Below are positions 59,482 through 64,000 of a DNA stretch of 64,000 bases, piece by piece. The notes beneath the pieces are model-generated. The model was not told the origin of the DNA. It worked only from the letters and a program-made list of their open reading frames with translations, and did not search any database. Source of the stretch: Phytoactinopolyspora mesophila (GTDB taxonomy: Bacteria > Actinomycetota > Actinomycetes > Jiangellales > Jiangellaceae). The stretch's first letter is position 1, and each line of letters opens with the position of its first letter. The position numbers and the translations under genes are program-made. The stretch is taken from the NCBI RefSeq assembly GCF_010122465.1, contig NZ_WLZY01000011.1, positions 62,001 to 126,000 on the forward strand, read 5' to 3'.

Positions 59482-60648
59482 GTGCGCCGCGTCGTGGTGG
59501 TAGGGGCTTCGCTGGCTGCGGTGCACGCAATCGAAGGGCTACGCGAGCACGGCTATGCGGGCGAGATCCTGTTGATCGGGGCCGAGCCGCACCTACCCTA
59601 CGATCGCCCGCCGCTGTCGAAGGAAGCACTTCATCACGGTCCTGAACTGGACAAGGTCCACTTGCGGGCGCCCGAGTGGTACGTCGAGGCCGGCGTCGAG
59701 CTGCGGCTCGGCCGCCGCGCGAAGCACCTGAACCCGGCCCGGCGCGTTGTCGTCCTCGATGACGGTACACAGGAGGAGTACGACGGCCTCGTGCTCGCCA
59801 CCGGATCCACCCCGAAGACGCTGGGCGGAGTCGGCCCTGTGCACACCCTGCGGACCGTGGACGACGCCATCGCCCTGCACGGGCAGCTGACACCGGGGAG
59901 ACACCTAGTGGTGTTGGGCGCCGGGTTCATCGGGCTCGAAGTGGCCGCGACGGCCCGCGAGATGGGCCTGGACGTGTCCGTAGTCGAGCTTGCCCCGGTG
60001 CCTCTGACACGGGTTCTGGGCGACGAAGTGGGGCAGTGGTTCCGGACGCACCAGGAGGCACACGGCGTTCAGTTGCACTGCGGCAGCGTCCTGGACGGCA
60101 TCGAAGCGGGCGCCCGTGGCAGCAAGATCCGGCTCCAGAATGGCACGGTGCTCTCCGCCGACCTGGTGGTGGCCGGGGTCGGCGTCACCCCAGCGACCGG
60201 ATGGCTGGAGGGCAGCGGCGTGCGGCTGGCCGACGGTGTGGTGTGCGACAAAAGCCTGCACACCTCGGTGCCCGGCGTTGTCGCCGCCGGAGACGTCACC
60301 CGCTGGTACAACGCGTTGTTCGACGAGGAGATGCGGGTCGAGCAGTGGACGAACGCCGTTGAACAGGGCCGACACGCCGCCGCGTCGCTACTGGGCGCGG
60401 TCGAGGCATACACTCCAGTTCCATACTTCTGGTCCGATCAATTCAACGCGAAGATGCGTTTTGTGGGTCGGGCGAACGCAGCCGAGCAGATCCACGTCGA
60501 GCGGATGGACGACACGTCGATGGTGGCCCTGTTCGGCAGGGACGGGGTCCTGCGCGGGGCTCTGTGCGTGAATGCCGCTCGTCGATTGGCGCTGTACAGC
60601 CGGGCCATTCGCGACCAGGTGCCCTGGGGCGACGTCGTCGAGTCCTGA
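59482..60648 (+). CDS. FAD-dependent ferredoxin reductase
   Basis: A 388-residue glutathione-reductase-fold reductase of the BphA4/putidaredoxin-reductase type. FAD motif VVVVGASLAAVHAIEGLREHG, LPYDRPPLSKEAL, NAD motif HLVVLGAGFIGLEVAATAREMG and VVAAGDVTRW, where FAD binds at the end. It moves electrons from NAD(P)H to the ferredoxin. The GTG start at 59482 is four bases after the ferredoxin stop. It is the last enzyme of the cluster before the regulator. Confidence 0.92.
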   Translation: MRRVVVVGASLAAVHAIEGLREHGYAGEILLIGAEPHLPYDRPPLSKEALHHGPELDKVHLRAPEWYVEAGVELRLGRRAKHLNPARRVVVLDDGTQEEYDGLVLATGSTPKTLGGVGPVHTLRTVDDAIALHGQLTPGRHLVVLGAGFIGLEVAATAREMGLDVSVVELAPVPLTRVLGDEVGQWFRTHQEAHGVQLHCGSVLDGIEAGARGSKIRLQNGTVLSADLVVAGVGVTPATGWLEGSGVRLADGVVCDKSLHTSVPGVVAAGDVTRWYNALFDEEMRVEQWTNAVEQGRHAAASLLGAVEAYTPVPYFWSDQFNAKMRFVGRANAAEQIHVERMDDTSMVALFGRDGVLRGALCVNAARRLALYSRAIRDQVPWGDVVES

Positions 60649-60659
60649 GGAGGTCGCTG

Positions 60660-63600
60660 GTGTCGCACCCGGAGCCGGCCGGTGCCGCAGCGGGACTCCG
60701 TGTTGCGGTGGACATCAGGGTGCTCGGTGAATTCAGCGTGTCGATCGGAGGCGATGCGGTCCGGCTGACCGGGCGCCGGGGGCGTGGGCTGTTTGCGTTG
60801 CTGGCGTCGCGGCCCGGACAACCGGTGAGTACGGCCGAAGTGCTGCGTCAGGTGTGGGACGCCGATGCGCCGGAATCACCCGGCGAGTCGGCACGCAACA
60901 CGGTGCAGGCCCGGGTGTCCGCGTTGCGCCGGGCCGTGGGACCGGACCTGCTGCGCGCCGTGGAGACCGGCTACGTGCTGGACCTTCCGCCAGATGCGGT
61001 CGACGCGGTCCGTTTCGAGCGTGCTGTGCGACGCGCCAGGGAGTTCCGGGCAGCGATGTCGATGGACGATTCCAGCGTCGCCTATGCCGATGCGCTTGGC
61101 CAGTGGCGAGGGGAGCGTGCCTACGCCGGCCTTCGGTACGTGCCTGCTCTGGCGAAAGAGGCAGATCGCCTCGCTGAGCTGCGACTTCAGGTGCTGCAGG
61201 AGAGCCTGGCGCTGGAAATCGAGCGTGGACGTTATGACGAGGTCGCCGCGACGCTGGTCGACGCCACCAGCCGGCACCCCGGTGTCGAGGAGTTGTGGGC
61301 CCTGCGGATGCTCGGCCTTTACGGACAGGGGCGGCAGGCCGAGGCAAGCGAGATCTACGTCGAGGCCCGCCGTCAGTTGCGTGAACAGTTCGGCCTCGAC
61401 CCAAGCCCGCGGCTGCGGGAGCTCGAATCGATGATCCTGCACCAGAAGGACCCGCGCAGCGCTGGGCTGCGCATCCTCGGACCGGCTCGGATCGCGCGGC
61501 CGGCGACCTCGTTCGTGGGCCGGCAGGAGGATCTCGACCAGGTCGCGGCACTCGTGTCGGGCGCTCGGCTGGTCTCCCTCACCGGACCCGGCGGAGTGGG
61601 TAAGACCCGGCTGGCCATGGAGGCCGCGCAGGCATTGGTGGACACGTGTGCAGCCGTCGCGGCGCACGGGGTGACCGTCGTCGACCTGATCGAATACCGA
61701 CGTAGTGATGATCTTGCTGGAGCGGTGCTCGAGGCGCTCGGCCCGGTGGTGCCGTCGTCGAGATCGGTGGCGACCAGTACGCAGGCTCGTCGTTCGCTCG
61801 ACATGTTGTGTGACGTCCTCGCCGACCGGCGGCTGCTGCTGATCCTGGACAACTGCGAGCACCTGATCGACGACATCGCGGCCTTGACGTCCGCGTTGCT
61901 CGCCCGCACCACCGCCACGCATGTGCTGACCACCAGCAGGGAAGCGCTTAATGTGCCGGGCGAGAGTGTCTACGTCGTGGATCCGCTGGACGACGATCCC
62001 GCGGTACGGCTGTTCCTGGACCGGGTGCGTGCGACCCAGCCCGATCTCCACGTCGACGACGTCCGGATGCGGACCGTGACCACGATGTGCCGCCAACTGG
62101 ACCGGCTCCCCCTGGCCATGGAACTGGCCGCGGTACGCATCCGGGCGCTCGGAATCGACGAGGTCGCCCGCCTGCTAGACGACCGGGTCGGCCTGCTCAA
62201 TCACGGTGCGCGAACCGCTGCCGCCAGGCATCGCACTCTCGAGGCGGTCATCGACTGGAGCTACGACCTGCTCGACGAACGCGACCGGCGGGTGTTCGAG
62301 GTGTTGTCGGTGTTCCGCGGCTCGTTCGCCGTACGCCATGCCAGGCAGGTGTGTGTACGGGTGGGTAGCACCGAGGCGCAGGTCATGGACAGTATCGAGC
62401 GGCTCGTGTCGCGATCGATGGTGCAGGCCGAAACCGGGCCGGACGGTGGCCCCCGGTTCCGGCTGCTGGAGACGATGCGTGCCTATGCCGCCGAGCGGTT
62501 GCGTGCCTCAGGGCGGGAGCAGGGGGCCGTCCTCGCTCACGCGCAGGTATATGTCGAGCTCGTACGGAAGCAGATGCAGGTCTTGAAGACCGAGCGGCAG
62601 GCGAGCGCGGTCGCGGCCTTGATGAGTGAGGACCCGAACATCCGCGCCGCCCATAACAACGCGGTCCAGCGGCGGTTCGGCGCGCTGGCGCAGGAGTTCG
62701 TCGGCGCCCTCGGCTACGTCGCCTGGATGCGCGAGGGCCGGGCGCCGGACTGGGGCATGGTGGTGCGCTCGTTGGACCTGCCTGCCCGCGACGTCGAGAT
62801 CCGGCTGCGGGCCCTGGCCTGGGCCACCCACCTGGGCTCGGTGTTCGGGCACGCCGAGGAAGCCGTCCACTACGGCGAGATGGCCGCACGGCTGGCGGCG
62901 GCCCACCCGGAGTGTCCCCTGCCGGAAGTCGGCTTCGCGTTGCTGGCCAGGGCACATGCACTGCACCGGCTGGGGCGCTGGGACGAGGGCGACGCGGTGT
63001 TGCGAGAGGCCCGGGAGGTCTCGGCCGTGGACGGCGACCAATGGACCCGCGCGGGCTGTGCCATGGTCCGCGGCCTGGGGGCGCTGGTACGTGGCTGGCT
63101 GGCCGAGGCCGACGAGCAGTTCATCGAGGCCGCGAACCGTTACCGCGCGTGCCCCGACCGGTGGGGGCAGCAGCGCGCGGCGTTGCGCCGGGCGATCGTC
63201 GGAGGTGCCCAGGGTGATCACGCGGGTGCGGCGCAGCTGCTGACAGAGGCGCTGGCCTTTCTCGACGAGCTGGAGCTGCCGGAAGCGGCCGTTCCGGCGC
63301 GAGTGGCGCTGGCGCGGGCGACTTTGTTCGCAGGTGACGTCGAGACCGCGCGCGGCATGGTGGAAACGCTGGAGCGTGGTGGGATCATCGGGCGGTTCAG
63401 CGAGGTGGGCGGGAGGGTGCTCCAATGTCGGGCTGTTCTCGCCGAACACGACGGAGCGGTCGACGACGCGGTGGAGCTGCACCTGGGGGCCGCGCGGCGG
63501 CTGCTGGACGCGGGGCTTTCGGCCGAGGCCATCGAATCTCTGGCGAGGGTCGTCCTGCTGGCCGGGCCTACGAGCTCTGCCGGGAGTTCCGCCGTGCAGG

Positions 63601-63785
63601 AAGCTGCGGCGGTGGCAGAAGGCAGTGCTGATCCGCGGGTACAGGCCACCGCGTGTGATGTGCGGGGGTTGGTCGACGACGACGCGGACGCGGCCCTGCA
63701 GCAGGCGGAGGCTAGGGCCATCCGCGCCCAGCATGGGCTGGCCATGCCGGCTCTGCTGGTTGCTCGCCCATGGGTGCCGGGTTGA
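60660..63785 (+). CDS. BTAD/NB-ARC transcriptional regulator (AfsR/SARP-like)
   Basis: A 1041-residue STAND regulator. An OmpR-type winged HTH (DIRVLGEFSVSIGGDAVRLTGRRGRGLFALLAS) is followed by a BTAD domain to about residue 260. An NB-ARC ATPase follows (Walker A GPGGVGKT near 310, Walker B LLLILDNCEHL near 392) and then TPR-like helices to the end. Such proteins activate neighbouring operons. GTG 60660 has GAGGAGG upstream and starts 11 bases after the reductase, so it is co-transcribed and may feed back on the pathway. It is a candidate binder of the 11-bp direct repeat at 51381. Confidence 0.9.
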   Translation: MSHPEPAGAAAGLRVAVDIRVLGEFSVSIGGDAVRLTGRRGRGLFALLASRPGQPVSTAEVLRQVWDADAPESPGESARNTVQARVSALRRAVGPDLLRAVETGYVLDLPPDAVDAVRFERAVRRAREFRAAMSMDDSSVAYADALGQWRGERAYAGLRYVPALAKEADRLAELRLQVLQESLALEIERGRYDEVAATLVDATSRHPGVEELWALRMLGLYGQGRQAEASEIYVEARRQLREQFGLDPSPRLRELESMILHQKDPRSAGLRILGPARIARPATSFVGRQEDLDQVAALVSGARLVSLTGPGGVGKTRLAMEAAQALVDTCAAVAAHGVTVVDLIEYRRSDDLAGAVLEALGPVVPSSRSVATSTQARRSLDMLCDVLADRRLLLILDNCEHLIDDIAALTSALLARTTATHVLTTSREALNVPGESVYVVDPLDDDPAVRLFLDRVRATQPDLHVDDVRMRTVTTMCRQLDRLPLAMELAAVRIRALGIDEVARLLDDRVGLLNHGARTAAARHRTLEAVIDWSYDLLDERDRRVFEVLSVFRGSFAVRHARQVCVRVGSTEAQVMDSIERLVSRSMVQAETGPDGGPRFRLLETMRAYAAERLRASGREQGAVLAHAQVYVELVRKQMQVLKTERQASAVAALMSEDPNIRAAHNNAVQRRFGALAQEFVGALGYVAWMREGRAPDWGMVVRSLDLPARDVEIRLRALAWATHLGSVFGHAEEAVHYGEMAARLAAAHPECPLPEVGFALLARAHALHRLGRWDEGDAVLREAREVSAVDGDQWTRAGCAMVRGLGALVRGWLAEADEQFIEAANRYRACPDRWGQQRAALRRAIVGGAQGDHAGAAQLLTEALAFLDELELPEAAVPARVALARATLFAGDVETARGMVETLERGGIIGRFSEVGGRVLQCRAVLAEHDGAVDDAVELHLGAARRLLDAGLSAEAIESLARVVLLAGPTSSAGSSAVQEAAAVAEGSADPRVQATACDVRGLVDDDADAALQQAEARAIRAQHGLAMPALLVARPWVPG

Positions 63786-63808
63786 TGGGGGTAGACTCCG
63801 GCGCCGAG

Positions 63809-64000
63809 TCAGAAGGGTGGCGGATCGTCCCGGCCGGGCTCGGACTGCCCCGATTGTTCAGGTGGGCTGTGCCCACGGGCGGTGGCCGCGGCGCCGGCAG
63901 GTGGTGTGTCCGGCGCGATACGCGGGAACTCCACAACGCTGGAGTGGCCAGTAGGGCTGGTCCAACGCTGCCGGCCGCCGCCGAGATGCTCGACCTTCCA
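63809..64000 (-). CDS. C-terminal fragment of a probable DUF222/HNH endonuclease-type protein
   Basis: A minus-strand reading frame enters from the right edge and ends at 63809. It reads WKVEHLGGGRQRWTSPTGHS at the edge and ends in a Pro/Gly-rich tail (SEPGRDDPPPF). Trp-Thr-Ser-Pro-x-Gly-His is typical of the end of actinomycete DUF222-HNH proteins, which are multi-copy and of uncertain role. Only 63 residues are visible, so the family call is provisional. The 23 bases 63786-63808 hold nothing else. Confidence 0.5.
   Translation of the reverse strand, partial: WKVEHLGGGRQRWTSPTGHSSVVEFPRIAPDTPPAGAAATARGHSPPEQSGQSEPGRDDPPPF

Noticed and set aside
1-64000. tRNA or rRNA genes, integrase attachment sites, complete insertion sequences
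   Set aside because: I looked for cloverleaf-type and transposase signatures and saw none that I could support by eye.

Overview
The window is chromosomal DNA of a high-GC actinomycete. Almost every gene has GC-rich third codon positions and GTG starts are common. The gene content fits Actinomycetota: a fused CobU-CobT, an F420-type PPOX oxidoreductase, an AbiEi/DUF559 protein, an ECF41 sigma factor and a BTAD/NB-ARC regulator. I cannot name the genus from sequence alone.

Left part (1 to about 26.6 kb): cobalamin (B12) synthesis. Leftward cobG, cobH and a cobI-cobJ fusion sit behind one cobalamin riboswitch, leftward cobN behind a second, and a rightward cobU-cobT fusion plus cobS behind a third. 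Leftward cobD-cobQ diverges from the last pair. CobG is the oxygen-dependent ring-contraction enzyme and CobN the large aerobic cobaltochelatase subunit, so this is the aerobic pathway; other steps (cobK, cobL, cobM, cobB and others) must lie outside. Between cobN and cobQ sit an AbiEi/DUF559 protein, GNAT and NUDIX proteins, a small P-loop protein, and a Wadjet-type jetABC defence operon without jetD. A family of exactly 44-bp palindromes is scattered here; two copies lie in frame inside cobN and cobQ and encode nearly the same peptide. A metallophosphatase of the PhoD type at about 5 kb is decayed.

Middle part (26.6 to 39.7 kb): a LysR regulator divergent from a threonine-dehydratase-like gene, a gamma-carbonic-anhydrase-like protein, a ROK kinase, a PPOX protein, a HipBA toxin-antitoxin pair with an operator array, a TetR regulator with overlapping operators controlling an SRPBCC/DUF2867 protein and probably an ABC exporter, an epimerase with an ECF41 sigma factor, and an aldo/keto reductase with a MerR-type promoter.

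Right part (39.9 to 63.8 kb): a large catabolic cluster. It combines a LigAB-type extradiol dioxygenase, a hydratase-aldolase, a two-subunit Rieske ring-hydroxylating oxygenase with its own [3Fe-4S] ferredoxin and reductase, a short-chain dehydrogenase, a three-subunit molybdenum hydroxylase (coxL separated from coxS-coxM) with coxG, a ThDP enzyme, a TRAP transporter, a carboxymuconolactone-decarboxylase-like protein, an enoyl-CoA hydratase, a DUF1185 protein, an enamidase-like amidohydrolase, a LuxR regulator and a BTAD/NB-ARC regulator. I infer stepwise breakdown of a bicyclic, probably nitrogen-containing aromatic acid; the substrate is not proven. This is the best candidate for an undescribed system here.

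The edges carry gene fragments: the start of a VapB-like antitoxin at the left (minus strand) and the C-terminus of a probable DUF222/HNH protein at the right (minus strand).
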